NCBI GenBank assembly: GCA_963822295.1 | Contig: CAWGHD010000002.1 | Coordinates: 1,860,001-1,924,000, forward strand | Length of the DNA stretch: 64,000 bases | Direction: 5' to 3' | DNA from: VRUE01 sp963822295 | GTDB lineage: Bacteria > Actinomycetota > Thermoleophilia > Solirubrobacterales > 70-9 | Shown here: positions 22,868 to 31,847 of the stretch, one piece after another | How positions within the stretch are numbered: position 1 is the first letter of the stretch | Layout of the letters: every line of letters begins with the position of its first letter | Notes under the pieces: generated by a model | What the model was told of the DNA's origin: nothing | Database searches by the model: none | Seen by the model: only the letters and a program-made list of their open reading frames with translations | Program-made: the position numbers and the translations under genes

Positions 22868-23971
22868 CTAGGCGGGGGAGCCGGCGCGGATCCGGTCGAG
22901 CGCCGTGGCGATCCGCGCGACGCCCTCGCCGATCTTCTCCGGCGGGACGCTGGCGAAGGAGAGGCGGAGGCTGTTGGCGCCGCCCTCGATCATGAAGTCG
23001 GGGCCGGCGACGAAGGCGACGCCCTCGCCCTTGGCCTCGGCCAGCAGGGCGCTGGTGTCGGTGCCCTCGGCGAGGTCGAGCCAGAGGAAGTAGCCCCCCT
23101 CGGGGACGACGAACTCGGCCTCGGGCAGGTGCTCGGCGAGGGCCTCGACCAGGGCGTCGCGGCGCTCGCGCAGCGCGCCCTTGACGAATTCGATGTTGCG
23201 GTCCAGCCCGCCCGAGCGGCAGAGCTCGAGGACCACGGCCTCGGCCAGCATGTTGGGTGAGATGTAGGTCTCGTTGGCGCGTTTGGCCAGCGCCGCGATC
23301 TCCGCGCCGGGACCGGCCAGGTAGCCGACCCGGACCCCGGGGCTGACCGTCTTCGAGAAGGAGGAGGCGTGGATCACGCGGTCGGCACCGTCGATCGAGA
23401 GCATCGTCTCCAGCGCCTCGCCCTCGAAGGGGAGCTCGCGGTAGGGGTCGTCCTCGAAGATCCAGAAGCCGTGGTCGGCGGCGAGCTCGACCAGCCGCAC
23501 CCGCTTCTCCGAGGAGAGCGTGCAGCCGGCGGGGTTGTGGAAGTTGGGGATCACGTGGGCGAGCTTCAGCGGCCCCTCGGCGAGCGCCGATTCGAGCCCC
23601 GCGACGTCGAGGCCGTCGGCCTCGAGCTGGACCGGGACCAGCTCGACCCCGAGCCGCTGGAGCATCAGCAGCGTGCGGTCGTAGGTCGGCTGCTCGACCA
23701 GCACCCGGTCGCCCGGCTCGAGCAGGTGCTCGAACAGCATCCAGCCCGCCTCGAGCGAACCGTTGGCGATCATCACCTGGCCGACGTCGATCCCGCCGTG
23801 CCGCTCGGCGACCCACTCGCAGAGGCCCGGGTGGCCGATCCCGGTCCCGTAGGAGAGCGCCTTCTGCCAGTCCTCCGAAAGCGCCCGCGCCGCCGCGTCG
23901 CGCACCGCCTCCCTGGGCAGGATGTCGGCGCTCGGGGCCCCGCGTGCAAACGAAATCGTGTCGCTGGCCAT
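22868..23971 (-). CDS. PLP-dependent class I/II aminotransferase (2-aminoadipate/MocR-type fold)
   Basis: About 367 residues from ATG 23971 (MASDTISFARGAPSADILP). LSYGTGIGHPGLCEWVAERHG, then ANGSLEAGWMLFEHLLEPGDRVLVEQPTYD, IPNFHNPAGCTLS and the PLP-lysine block SSFSKTVSPGVRVGYLAGP identify fold-type I aminotransferases of the LysN/ARO8 kind. The free-standing gene lacks the GntR domain of MocR regulators. It should transaminate an aromatic, branched or aminoadipate-like amino acid. Its start is divergent from the secreted protein at 24090. Confidence 0.88.
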   Translation of the reverse strand: MASDTISFARGAPSADILPREAVRDAAARALSEDWQKALSYGTGIGHPGLCEWVAERHGGIDVGQVMIANGSLEAGWMLFEHLLEPGDRVLVEQPTYDRTLLMLQRLGVELVPVQLEADGLDVAGLESALAEGPLKLAHVIPNFHNPAGCTLSSEKRVRLVELAADHGFWIFEDDPYRELPFEGEALETMLSIDGADRVIHASSFSKTVSPGVRVGYLAGPGAEIAALAKRANETYISPNMLAEAVVLELCRSGGLDRNIEFVKGALRERRDALVEALAEHLPEAEFVVPEGGYFLWLDLAEGTDTSALLAEAKGEGVAFVAGPDFMIEGGANSLRLSFASVPPEKIGEGVARIATALDRIRAGSPA

Positions 23972-24089
23972 CGCCCCGACCCTAGCAACGGCCACGCGTC
24001 CGCCGCCGTGCGGGCAGGGGCCGTCGAGTGGCTCGATCCGGGCCAGATTTGGCCCGATCCTCGGGTGCATCCGATCTACACTCGGGCGC

Positions 24090-25283
24090 ATGTGGATCGC
24101 AGGAAGATCGAAGGCGCGCGCGACGGCAATCGCCCTCCTCCTTGCCACGGCGCTCGCCGTCGCCGGGGCCGTCCCGGCGTCGGCGGACATGCGGGCCGAG
24201 CGGATGGTCCTGCGCCTCGTCGACCTGCCGCCCGCCTACGCGATCGGCGACGACAGCGGCTGCGGGGCGCTCGGCTCCGAGGGCGCGGCCCCCGCATTGG
24301 CGGAGTTCATCCGAGAGCACCGGCCCGTGGGGTGCACCTTCGACTACGAGCGGCTCTTCAGGGTGCCGAGCAAGACCCGATTCGACCTCGACCCGCCGCA
24401 GGTCTCGAGCTTCGCGATCCTCACCCGGTCGCCGGCGGCCGCGGAGGCCGGATTCGCGATCGTGCCGGAACTGACGGGCATGATCACAGGCCAGGGCGGG
24501 TTGCGGCCGGTGGGGAACTTCAAGGTCACGACGCCCGAACTCTGGCCCCAGCTCAGGCACGAGGTCGATCGGACCGCGTACCTGGGGCGCTCCGCCCGAA
24601 CCGGCGCGGCGGTCGTCTGGCGCTCCGGGCCCGTGCTTGCGGGTGTCTACGTCGGCACCAGGGCGAGGACGTCCGCGATGCGAGACGCCATCATGCTCGC
24701 CGGCCTCCAACACCTCCACGTCCTCCGGCCCACCCCCTACACGAAGGCCGCACAGGACTGGACCGAGGTTCCGCTCGAAAATCCCGCGATCCGCTTTCCG
24801 GTCTACTGGCTGGGCCGGACCTTCCGGCCCGGAAAAGGCCTGCCGCCCTCGCCGCTGCGCGATGCCTCTCTGCCCGTCGGCCCGGGGGAGGGCCCGCCCG
24901 GGATGAGGGCGCGGCTCAGCTACGACCGGATCACGCTCGCCACCTTCACCCGCTCGAGCTGGAGGCAGTGGGAGGCCTCGCCGCTGGGCGACCTGGTCCG
25001 CTCCTGGGACTGCACCCAGACGACGCGGCTCGAGCTGTCCGGGGGCGGCTCGGTCGGGCTCCCCGAGGGCAACGCGATCGTCTACGCCGGCTACGCGAAG
25101 GACTTCGGCGTCTGCCCCTCGCGCCCGCCCGACGTCTTCCTGGCAGAGGTGCATCTCGGACGCGTGGTCGTCGGCATCGACCTGCCCAGTTGCGAGCGCT
25201 GCATAGAAGCGGGGCGCGGCCCCTACTACTCGAAGCGGGACATGGGCGTCATCGCCCGCGCCCTGCGGCTCCGGGCGGGCTAG
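24090..25283 (+). CDS. Secreted protein of unknown function
   Basis: A 397-residue protein from ATG 24090. The signal peptide (IALLLATALAVAGAVPASADM) is clear. The mature part has six or so cysteines that could form disulfides (DDSGCGALG, RPVGCTFDY, SWDCTQTTR, FGVCPS, LPSCERCIE). There is a weak internal duplication of the form VLRLVDLPPAY / PVYWLGRTF, but no known catalytic motif. I do not recognise a family. A TACACT hexamer lies eight bases before the start. It ends four bases into the convergent sucD. Confidence 0.65.
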   Translation: MWIAGRSKARATAIALLLATALAVAGAVPASADMRAERMVLRLVDLPPAYAIGDDSGCGALGSEGAAPALAEFIREHRPVGCTFDYERLFRVPSKTRFDLDPPQVSSFAILTRSPAAAEAGFAIVPELTGMITGQGGLRPVGNFKVTTPELWPQLRHEVDRTAYLGRSARTGAAVVWRSGPVLAGVYVGTRARTSAMRDAIMLAGLQHLHVLRPTPYTKAAQDWTEVPLENPAIRFPVYWLGRTFRPGKGLPPSPLRDASLPVGPGEGPPGMRARLSYDRITLATFTRSSWRQWEASPLGDLVRSWDCTQTTRLELSGGGSVGLPEGNAIVYAGYAKDFGVCPSRPPDVFLAEVHLGRVVVGIDLPSCERCIEAGRGPYYSKRDMGVIARALRLRAG

Positions 25284-26152
25284 CCGCGCAGCGTTTCGAC
25301 GGCGATCCGGGCCGTCTCGGTCGGGCTTTCGCCGACCCGCACGCCCTTTGCCTCGAGCGCTTCCTTCTTGGCCTGGGCGGTGCCCGAGGAGCCAGAGATG
25401 ATCGCCCCGGCGTGGCCCATCTGCTTGCCCGGCGGGGCGGTGAAGCCGGCGATGTAGGCGACGACGGGCTTGGAGATCTCGGCGTCGATGAACTCGGCCG
25501 CGCGCTCCTCGGCGTCGCCGCCGATCTCGCCGACCATCACGATCAGCTCGGTCTCCGGGTCGGCCTCGAAGAGGGTGAGGATGTCGATGAAGTCGGAGCC
25601 GACGATCGGGTCGCCGCCGATGCCGACGATCGAGGAGTTCCCCTCGCCGGCCTGTTTCAGCTCGTTGCCTATCTGGTAGGTCAGGGTGCCGGACTTGGAG
25701 ACGACGCCGATCTTGCCGGGGTCGAAGAACTGAGCCGGGATGATCCCGACGTTGGCCTTGCCGGGCGAGAGCACCCCGGGGCAGTTGGGCCCGATCAGCC
25801 GCACCCCGGCCTGCTTCGCCTTCCAGTAGGTGCTGAGCATGTCGAGCACCGGGATGCCCTCGGTGATCGCGATCACCGTCTGCACGCCGGACTCGATCGC
25901 CTCGTCGATCGCCGGCGCCGCGAAGCGCGCCGGCACGAAGATCATCGATGTGTTGGCGCCCGCCTCCTCGACCGACTCCTTGATCGTGTCGAAGACCGGC
26001 ACGCCCTCGACGTCCTGGCCGCCCTTGCCGGGCGTCACGCCCGCGACCAGGTCGGTCCCGTAGTCGCGGTTGCGCAGACCGTGGAAGGAGCCCTCGCGGC
26101 CGGTCAGGCCGGAGACGACCAGCTTCGTGTCCTTGTCGACGACGATCGACAT
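25280..26152 (-). CDS. sucD: Succinyl-CoA synthetase alpha subunit
   Basis: A 290-residue protein. It has the CoA-binding Rossmann start (VSGLTGREGSFHGLRNRDYGT), LIGPNCPGVLSP, GKIGVVSKSGTLTYQI, and the phosphohistidine loop KQMGHAGAIISGSSGTAQAK. It forms the alpha half of succinate-CoA ligase in the TCA cycle, where the His carries phosphate. The start ATG overlaps the sucC stop. The length is normal for the family. Confidence 0.97.
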   Translation of the reverse strand: MSIVVDKDTKLVVSGLTGREGSFHGLRNRDYGTDLVAGVTPGKGGQDVEGVPVFDTIKESVEEAGANTSMIFVPARFAAPAIDEAIESGVQTVIAITEGIPVLDMLSTYWKAKQAGVRLIGPNCPGVLSPGKANVGIIPAQFFDPGKIGVVSKSGTLTYQIGNELKQAGEGNSSIVGIGGDPIVGSDFIDILTLFEADPETELIVMVGEIGGDAEERAAEFIDAEISKPVVAYIAGFTAPPGKQMGHAGAIISGSSGTAQAKKEALEAKGVRVGESPTETARIAVETLRG

Positions 26153-27318
26153 CAGCCGCTCCCCTTCGCCAGCTCGACCACCCGTTTGGCGGCGCCGAGC
26201 ATCGTGGTCTCGACCTCGAGCCCCTCGATTCCCGCCTCCTCGAGCAGCCGCAACCCCTCCTCGGAGTTGGTGCCGTCGAGCCGGACGACGAGCGGCAGGT
26301 CGAGGTCGATCTGGCGCGAGGCCTCGATGATCCCCTTGGCGACCTCGTCGCAGCGGGTGATCCCGCCGAAGATGTTGAAGAGCACGGCGTTGACCTTGGG
26401 GTCGGAGGTGATCACCTCGAGCGCGTCGACGATCGCCTCGGATTTCGAGCCGCCGCCGGCGTCGAGGAAGTTGGCCGGCGCGCCGCCCGCCTGGGCGACG
26501 ACGTCGAGGGTGGACATGCAGAGCCCGGCGCCGTTGCCGAGGATGCCGACGTCGCCGTCGAGCTTCACGTAGGTGAGGCCCTTCTCCTTGGCCATCGCCT
26601 CCTGCGGGTCCTCGTCGGCACCCGCCTCGATCTCGGCAAGGTCTTCGTGACGGAAGAGCGCGTTGCCGTCGATCGTGACCTTGGCGTCGAGGGCGACGAC
26701 GTCGCGGCCGGCGGTGACGATCAGCGGGTTGACCTCGATCAGCGTCGCGTCCTCGCCGCTCGCCACCTCGGCCAGCTTCGGCAGGACCTCGGCGACCTGG
26801 TCGAGCACGTCGTCGGCGAGGCCGGCCGCCTCGGCGATCGGCCGCGCCGCGGCGGCGTCGAAAGGCTGGGTCGGGTCGATGTGGCGCTTGACCAGCGCGT
26901 CGGGGTCGTCGGCGGCGACGGCCTCGATGTCCATTCCACCCTGCGTCGACAACATGGCAAGGAGCTTCTTCTCGGAGCGGTCGAGGATGATCGAGGCGTA
27001 GTACTCCTCCGCGATGTCGGAGCCGCCCTCGATCCAGACCTGGTGAACAGTGAAGGGGCCCTCGCCGTGGGGGCCGGTGATGTCCATGCCGAGGATCGCG
27101 TCGGCGTGTGCGCGCGCCTCCTCGGCGTCGGCGGCGATCTTGATCCCGCCCGCCTTTCCGCGCCCCCCGATCAGCACCTGGGCCTTGATCGCGCAGGGGT
27201 ATCCGATGCGCTCGGCGGCCGCTGCGGCCTCCTCGACGGTGGACGCGACCTCGCCGCTCGGGACGTCGATCCCGTGCTTCGCGAACAGCTGCTTGCCTTG
27301 ATACTCGAGGAGGTCCAT
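26152..27318 (-). CDS. sucC: Succinyl-CoA synthetase beta subunit
   Basis: A 388-residue ATP-grasp subunit. It begins MDLLEYQGKQLFAKHGIDVP, has the nucleotide region CAIKAQVLIGGRGKAGGIK, and the C-terminal ligase part NGAGLCMSTLDVV, then FNIFGGITRCDEVAKGI. With SucD it makes ATP or GTP from succinyl-CoA. The two genes overlap by one codon edge and form a dicistron. The start is divergent from the HAD gene by 54 bp. Confidence 0.97.
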   Translation of the reverse strand: MDLLEYQGKQLFAKHGIDVPSGEVASTVEEAAAAAERIGYPCAIKAQVLIGGRGKAGGIKIAADAEEARAHADAILGMDITGPHGEGPFTVHQVWIEGGSDIAEEYYASIILDRSEKKLLAMLSTQGGMDIEAVAADDPDALVKRHIDPTQPFDAAAARPIAEAAGLADDVLDQVAEVLPKLAEVASGEDATLIEVNPLIVTAGRDVVALDAKVTIDGNALFRHEDLAEIEAGADEDPQEAMAKEKGLTYVKLDGDVGILGNGAGLCMSTLDVVAQAGGAPANFLDAGGGSKSEAIVDALEVITSDPKVNAVLFNIFGGITRCDEVAKGIIEASRQIDLDLPLVVRLDGTNSEEGLRLLEEAGIEGLEVETTMLGAAKRVVELAKGSG

Positions 27319-27352
27319 GGGAGAGGGGCGCCGCCTGGGCGCCGCGGCAGCC

Positions 27353-27358
27353 TATAAT
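27353..27358 (+). promoter_or_regulatory. TATAAT -10 element for the HAD hydrolase gene
   Basis: A perfect TATAAT in very GC-rich surroundings, 15 bases before ATG 27373. It predicts a transcript start about 27365 and a leader of under ten bases. No good -35 hexamer is visible at the usual distance. Confidence 0.5.
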
Positions 27359-27372
27359 GCCGCGCCTCTGCG

Positions 27373-28056
27373 ATGCCTCTACCCAGCCTGAAAAACATCA
27401 CGTGGGTGACCACCGACTGCTACGGCACCCTGATCGATTGGGAGAAGGGGATCATCGACGCCTGCCAGAAAGAGGCGGCGAAGGACGGATTCAGCTTCGA
27501 AGAGGGGCCGTTCCTGGCCCGCTTCATGGAGGTCCAGGCCGAGATCATGGCCGGCTCCTACGAACTCTACGCCGAGGTCCTGCGCCGCACGATCGTCAAG
27601 GTCGCCGGCGAGCTGGGCTGGGAGATAGAGCCCTCGCGGGCCCAGTTCCTGCCCGACAGCGTCGCCTACTGGCAGCCGTTCCGCGAGGCCAACGCCGCGA
27701 TGGACCGGCTCGGCAAACGCTACGAGATCGGGATCATCTCCAACATCGACGACAAGCTGCTCGGCGTCTCCAGGCGCCATCTGCGGACCGAACTCGACCT
27801 CGTCGTCACCGCCCAGCAGGTGCGCAGCTACAAGCCGGACCCGGTTCACTTCAAAGAGTGCGCGCGCCGGATCGGCGGCAAGAAGGGCTGGCTGCACATC
27901 GCCTCCAACTACACGACCGACGTCGCCCCCCTGCTAAAGATGAACGTCCCGGTCATCTGGGTGAACCGTCACGGCGAGAAACTCGAAGGCCGCAAAGCCC
28001 CGAGCGCGACCGTCAAGAACTTCCGCGACGCAGCGAAAAAGCTCGGCGCGTCCTGA
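27373..28056 (+). CDS. HAD-superfamily hydrolase, haloacid dehalogenase type II-like
   Basis: A 227-residue protein. TTDCYGTLIDWEKGI contains the nucleophile Asp, and the cap domain follows with FREANAAMDRLGKRY. IISNIDDKLL is motif II, QQVRSYKPDPVHF motif III with the conserved Lys, and HIASNYTTDVAPL an altered motif IV. This order matches L-2-haloacid dehalogenases and related phosphatases. The substrate is unknown. Confidence 0.83.
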   Translation: MPLPSLKNITWVTTDCYGTLIDWEKGIIDACQKEAAKDGFSFEEGPFLARFMEVQAEIMAGSYELYAEVLRRTIVKVAGELGWEIEPSRAQFLPDSVAYWQPFREANAAMDRLGKRYEIGIISNIDDKLLGVSRRHLRTELDLVVTAQQVRSYKPDPVHFKECARRIGGKKGWLHIASNYTTDVAPLLKMNVPVIWVNRHGEKLEGRKAPSATVKNFRDAAKKLGAS

Positions 28057-28128
28057 GCGTCTTCTAGCGTTTCGAAACTTCACCGGCGTTCGGGTTTTCG
28101 AACCCAGTAGGCCGGGGAACGGATTTCG

Positions 28129-30003
28129 ATGCTGCCAACGAGACAAGCTCGCGCGCCATGGCGCGCCCGCATGCCGATCGCCTTCGGGGCGCTCGCCCTG
28201 CTCTTCCTCCTCTCGGTCGCGGCCGGGCCGGCCGGTGCCGCGCGCCAGAGCGTCCTGCCGCCCACCGAAAAACCGAACTTCGTCGTGATCCAGACCGACG
28301 ACCAGACGCTCGAGGGCCTCTACGCCACCTTCACCGCCTTCCCGGGCGCCGCGGCGACGCGCTCGATGCCGTACACCCTCGACCTGATCGCCAAACGGGG
28401 GATGACCTTCAACCGCTACTACGTCCCCTATCCGCTCTGCTGCCCCGCCCGGGTCAGCCTGCTCACGGGCCGCTACGCCCACAACCACAACGTCAAAGGC
28501 AACGTGCAGCCGAACGGCGGCTTCCTCGGCTTCACCTTCCGCGGCGCTATGACCCACAACCTCGCGACCTGGCTGCAGGCCGGCGGCTACCGGACGATCC
28601 ACATCGGCAAGTTCCTCAACGGCTACGGCGACGAGCCCTACGACGAAGGGAAGATCGTGCCCCCCGGCTGGAGCGCCTGGCACACGATCCTCAAAGCCGA
28701 CACGAACCACTACTTCTACGGCTGGCGGATGAACGTCAACGGGGCGATCCAGGGGCCGTTCGGCGACTCGGGCAGCTGGGAAACGCGCGAATACGGCGCC
28801 CGCGACGACATCGGCTGCCCGTTCGCGCCCGCCAACGGCCTTCCCTGCAATTACGAGACGGACGCCCTGACCCAGATCGCCACCCGCGAGATCGCCGCGA
28901 CGCCGACCGACTACCCCTTCTACCTGCAGCTCGACTACACCGCCCCTCACGGGGACTTCCGGCGCCCCGCGGGGCCCGAGCCGGCGCCCCGCCACTACGA
29001 CTGGTTCAAGGGCGCGCGGCTCCCCCACGACCGCTCCGAAGGCTTCGACGAGGGCAACGTCAGCGACAAGCCGCGCTTCATCCGCGACGCCGACCACCTG
29101 ACCCTGAACGAGAAGCACTCCTACCGCGTCTACTGGCAGAAGATGCTCGACTCCCTGCGGGCGGTCGACGACGGGGTGAAACTGGTCCTCGACACGCTCG
29201 GGGCGACCGGCCGGATGCGCAACACCTATGTGATCTTCACCTCCGACAACGGCTTCTTCTTCGGCGAGCACCGCCTGCTGGGCGGCAAGTTCATCGCCTA
29301 TGAGCCCGCCACTCACATGCCGTTCCTGATTCGCGGGCCCGGCATCAAGCCGGGCACCGCGACCGGTGAGCTGGTCTCGCAGATCGACGTCGCGCCGACC
29401 ATCCTCGAGCTCGCCGGGGTCGCGGCGGACAAGAGCATCGACGGCCGCTCGCTGATCCCCTTCCTCCAGGACCCCGACCTGCGCACCCGCAGGCCGCTCC
29501 TCTTCGAGTCCTTCGTCGAGACCAGCGACGTCGAACAGCAGGGCGCGACCGCCGTCGCACGGCCCGGCTCCGGCGACGGCGCCTCGGCGTCGATCCTGGC
29601 GCCGCCCAAGGACTACGAGGGAGTCCGGCTCGGCCCCTACAAGTACATCGCCTGGCCGTCCGGGGAGAAGGAGCTCTACAACATCAACAAAGACCCGAAC
29701 GAGCTCAACAACCTCGCCAAGATCCCGAACTACTTCCCGGTCCGCAACTACCTCCACACCCTGCTCACAGGCGGGGTGGACGAAGTCGGGGGCCTCGAGG
29801 ACTGCGTCGGCAGGACCTGCCGGGAAGAGGCCGCCGACATCCCGCTCAACCGGATCGAGCTGCGCCGCGTCCGCAAGCAGGAAAAGGAAGAAAAAATCCA
29901 GGAACGCCGGGAAAAACGGGAACAGCGGGAACAGGAACGGCGCGAAAAAGAACAGAAAGAAAAAGAACAGAAAGAAAAAGGGAAAGGCAAAGGCGGGCGC
30001 TAG
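28129..30003 (+). CDS. Secreted sulfatase (arylsulfatase family) with charged C-terminal tail
   Basis: A 624-residue enzyme with a signal peptide (residues 15-38). NFVVIQTDDQTLEGL holds metal ligands. The sulfatase signature LCCPARVSLLTG at 103-114 places the formylglycine-forming cysteine at residue 104 (CxPxR), so a maturase is required. HIGKFLNGYG, FTSDNGFFFGEHRL and GGKFIAYEPATHMPFLIRGPG complete the active site. It would remove sulfate from a polymer or aryl ester outside the cell. The last 50 residues are almost only Glu, Lys, Arg and Gln repeats and should form a long charged helix; this tail is not part of the sulfatase fold. Confidence 0.9.
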   Translation: MLPTRQARAPWRARMPIAFGALALLFLLSVAAGPAGAARQSVLPPTEKPNFVVIQTDDQTLEGLYATFTAFPGAAATRSMPYTLDLIAKRGMTFNRYYVPYPLCCPARVSLLTGRYAHNHNVKGNVQPNGGFLGFTFRGAMTHNLATWLQAGGYRTIHIGKFLNGYGDEPYDEGKIVPPGWSAWHTILKADTNHYFYGWRMNVNGAIQGPFGDSGSWETREYGARDDIGCPFAPANGLPCNYETDALTQIATREIAATPTDYPFYLQLDYTAPHGDFRRPAGPEPAPRHYDWFKGARLPHDRSEGFDEGNVSDKPRFIRDADHLTLNEKHSYRVYWQKMLDSLRAVDDGVKLVLDTLGATGRMRNTYVIFTSDNGFFFGEHRLLGGKFIAYEPATHMPFLIRGPGIKPGTATGELVSQIDVAPTILELAGVAADKSIDGRSLIPFLQDPDLRTRRPLLFESFVETSDVEQQGATAVARPGSGDGASASILAPPKDYEGVRLGPYKYIAWPSGEKELYNINKDPNELNNLAKIPNYFPVRNYLHTLLTGGVDEVGGLEDCVGRTCREEAADIPLNRIELRRVRKQEKEEKIQERREKREQREQERREKEQKEKEQKEKGKGKGGR

Positions 30004-30032
30004 CCCGGCCGGCGCCGGCCGCGCGCCGATCC

Positions 30033-31796
30033 CTACTTGATGACGGCGAGGACGTCGCCGCTGGCCACCGCGGCGCCCTCGGAGACGTTCAGCTCCTCGA
30101 CCTTGCCGGAGCGGTGGGCGGCGATCTCGTTCTCCATCTTCATCGCCTCGATCACGCAGATCAGGTCGCCCTCGGAGACCTCGGCGCCCTTCTCGACGGC
30201 GACCTTGAGGACGGTCCCCTGCAGGGGCGAGGGGAGCGCCTCGCTGGAGGCGCTCGGGCCGCCGCCCGACTTGCGCTCGCGCTTGGGCGGGCGCCTGCCG
30301 CCCCCGCCGGCGGGGGCGATCCCGGCGATTGGATTGGCGCCGACCACCCTGACGTCGAAGAGCTTGCCCGAGACCTCGACCCTGTAGTCGCGGGCGACGA
30401 CATCGGGAGGGTCTTCGGTGGGGGCCGGTGACGCGCCGGCCTCCGGCGCGGTCGTCTTCAGCCACTTCTTGTCTTCCATCAGGTCGCGGCAGGTCTCGCC
30501 GCGCGCCCACTGCTCGGTGGCGAGGATCGCCCTGTGGAAGGGGATCAGCGTGGTCAGGCCGCCGACCTCGTACTCGTCCAGCGCCCGCAGCATGCGGCGC
30601 GTCGCGTGCTCGCGATCGACGTCCCAGACGATCAGCTTGGCGACCATCGGGTCGTACATCGGCGTCACCTCGGAGCCCGCCTCGACACCGGAGTCGACGC
30701 GCACCCCGGGCCCGCCCGGCTCGCGGTAGGTGGTGATCCCGCCCGGCGCCGGGGCGAAGTTCTTGTGCGCGGCCTCGGCGTTGATCCGGCACTCGATCGC
30801 CCAGCCCCGCAGCTCGACGTCCTCCTGGGCGATGGAGAGCGCCTCGCCGGCGGCGACCAGGACCTGCTCGCGGACGATGTCGAACCCGGTCACCATCTCG
30901 GTCACGCAGTGCTCGACCTGGACCCGCGTGTTCATCTCGAGGAAGAAGTACTCGTCGCCGACCTGCATCCCCTCGACGGTGCCGGCCCCGCGGTAGCCGA
31001 CCGCGGCCGCCGCGTCGGTGGCGATCCTGCCGATCCGCTCGCGCATCTCGGCATCCACGTGGGGGCCCGGCGCCTCCTCGATCACCTTCTGGTGACGGCG
31101 CTGGATCGAGCAGTCGCGCTCGCCGAGGTGGATCACGTTGCCCTGCGAGTCGGCTAGGACCTGGACCTCGACGTGGCGCGGGTCCTCGAGGTAGCGCTCG
31201 ACGTAGACCCGGTCGTCGGAGAAGAACTTCTCGCCTTCGCGGGCCGCGCCCTCGAAGGCCTCCTCGAGCTCATCCGGGCTCATCGCGACGCGGAAGCCCT
31301 TGCCGCCGCCGCCGCCGGCGGCCTTGCAGGCGACCGGGTAGCCGGCGTCCTCGGCCTGCTTCTTCGCGGCTTTGAGGTCCTTCGCCGGCTCGGTCGCGCC
31401 GGGCACGATCGGCACCCCCGCCTCGGCCATGATCTCGCGCGCCCGGGTCTTCGAGCCCATCGCTTCGATCGCCTCCGGCGGCGGGCCGATGAAGACGATG
31501 CCGGCCTCGGCGCAGGCCCGCGCGAAGTCCGCGTTCTCGGCGAGGAAGCCGTAGCCGGGGTGGATCGCCTCGGCGCCCGCCTTCTTCGCCGTCTCGATGA
31601 TCTTGGCGATGTCGAGATAGCTCTCCGCCGGGACCGCGGGGCCGATCAGGAAGGCCTCGTCCGCCTCGCGGACGTGCGGCGCGTCGCGGTCGATCTCGGA
31701 GTAGACGGCGACCGAGCCGATCCCCATCTCCTTCAGGGTCCGCGCAACCCGGATCGCGATCTCGCCGCGGTTTGCGATCAGGACCTTCTCGAACAT
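30033..31796 (-). CDS. Acyl-CoA carboxylase biotin carboxylase/biotin carrier fusion
   Basis: A 587-residue protein in the actinobacterial AccA3 style. Residues 1-445 are biotin carboxylase: FEKVLIANRGEIAIRVART, the ATP-grasp loop CKAAGGGGGKGFRVA, and FLEMNTRVQVEHCVTEMVTG. The last 75 residues are a biotin carrier domain with VIEAMKMENEI, where the Lys takes biotin. A linker of about 70 residues joins them. It needs a carboxyltransferase beta subunit that is not in the window. The product supplies malonyl-CoA or methylmalonyl-CoA. Confidence 0.95.
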   Translation of the reverse strand: MFEKVLIANRGEIAIRVARTLKEMGIGSVAVYSEIDRDAPHVREADEAFLIGPAVPAESYLDIAKIIETAKKAGAEAIHPGYGFLAENADFARACAEAGIVFIGPPPEAIEAMGSKTRAREIMAEAGVPIVPGATEPAKDLKAAKKQAEDAGYPVACKAAGGGGGKGFRVAMSPDELEEAFEGAAREGEKFFSDDRVYVERYLEDPRHVEVQVLADSQGNVIHLGERDCSIQRRHQKVIEEAPGPHVDAEMRERIGRIATDAAAAVGYRGAGTVEGMQVGDEYFFLEMNTRVQVEHCVTEMVTGFDIVREQVLVAAGEALSIAQEDVELRGWAIECRINAEAAHKNFAPAPGGITTYREPGGPGVRVDSGVEAGSEVTPMYDPMVAKLIVWDVDREHATRRMLRALDEYEVGGLTTLIPFHRAILATEQWARGETCRDLMEDKKWLKTTAPEAGASPAPTEDPPDVVARDYRVEVSGKLFDVRVVGANPIAGIAPAGGGGRRPPKRERKSGGGPSASSEALPSPLQGTVLKVAVEKGAEVSEGDLICVIEAMKMENEIAAHRSGKVEELNVSEGAAVASGDVLAVIK

Positions 31797-31847
31797 CAGA
31801 CGACCTCGCCGTTCATCGGCGGCGCAGTCTATTGAGATGGCTCGGCG

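Noticed and set aside
23369..26572. A 1067-codon plus-strand open frame
   Set aside because: It runs antisense through the aminotransferase and sucCD and out of phase through the secreted protein; no motif or signal.
28068..28105. Short hairpins after the HAD gene (GTTTCGAAAC, and GGGTT-TTCG-AACCC) as a terminator
   Set aside because: Stems are only five bases and no T-tract follows; too weak to annotate.
27934..30792. A 952-codon minus-strand open frame
   Set aside because: It is antisense to the HAD hydrolase and sulfatase and out of phase with the biotin carboxylase.
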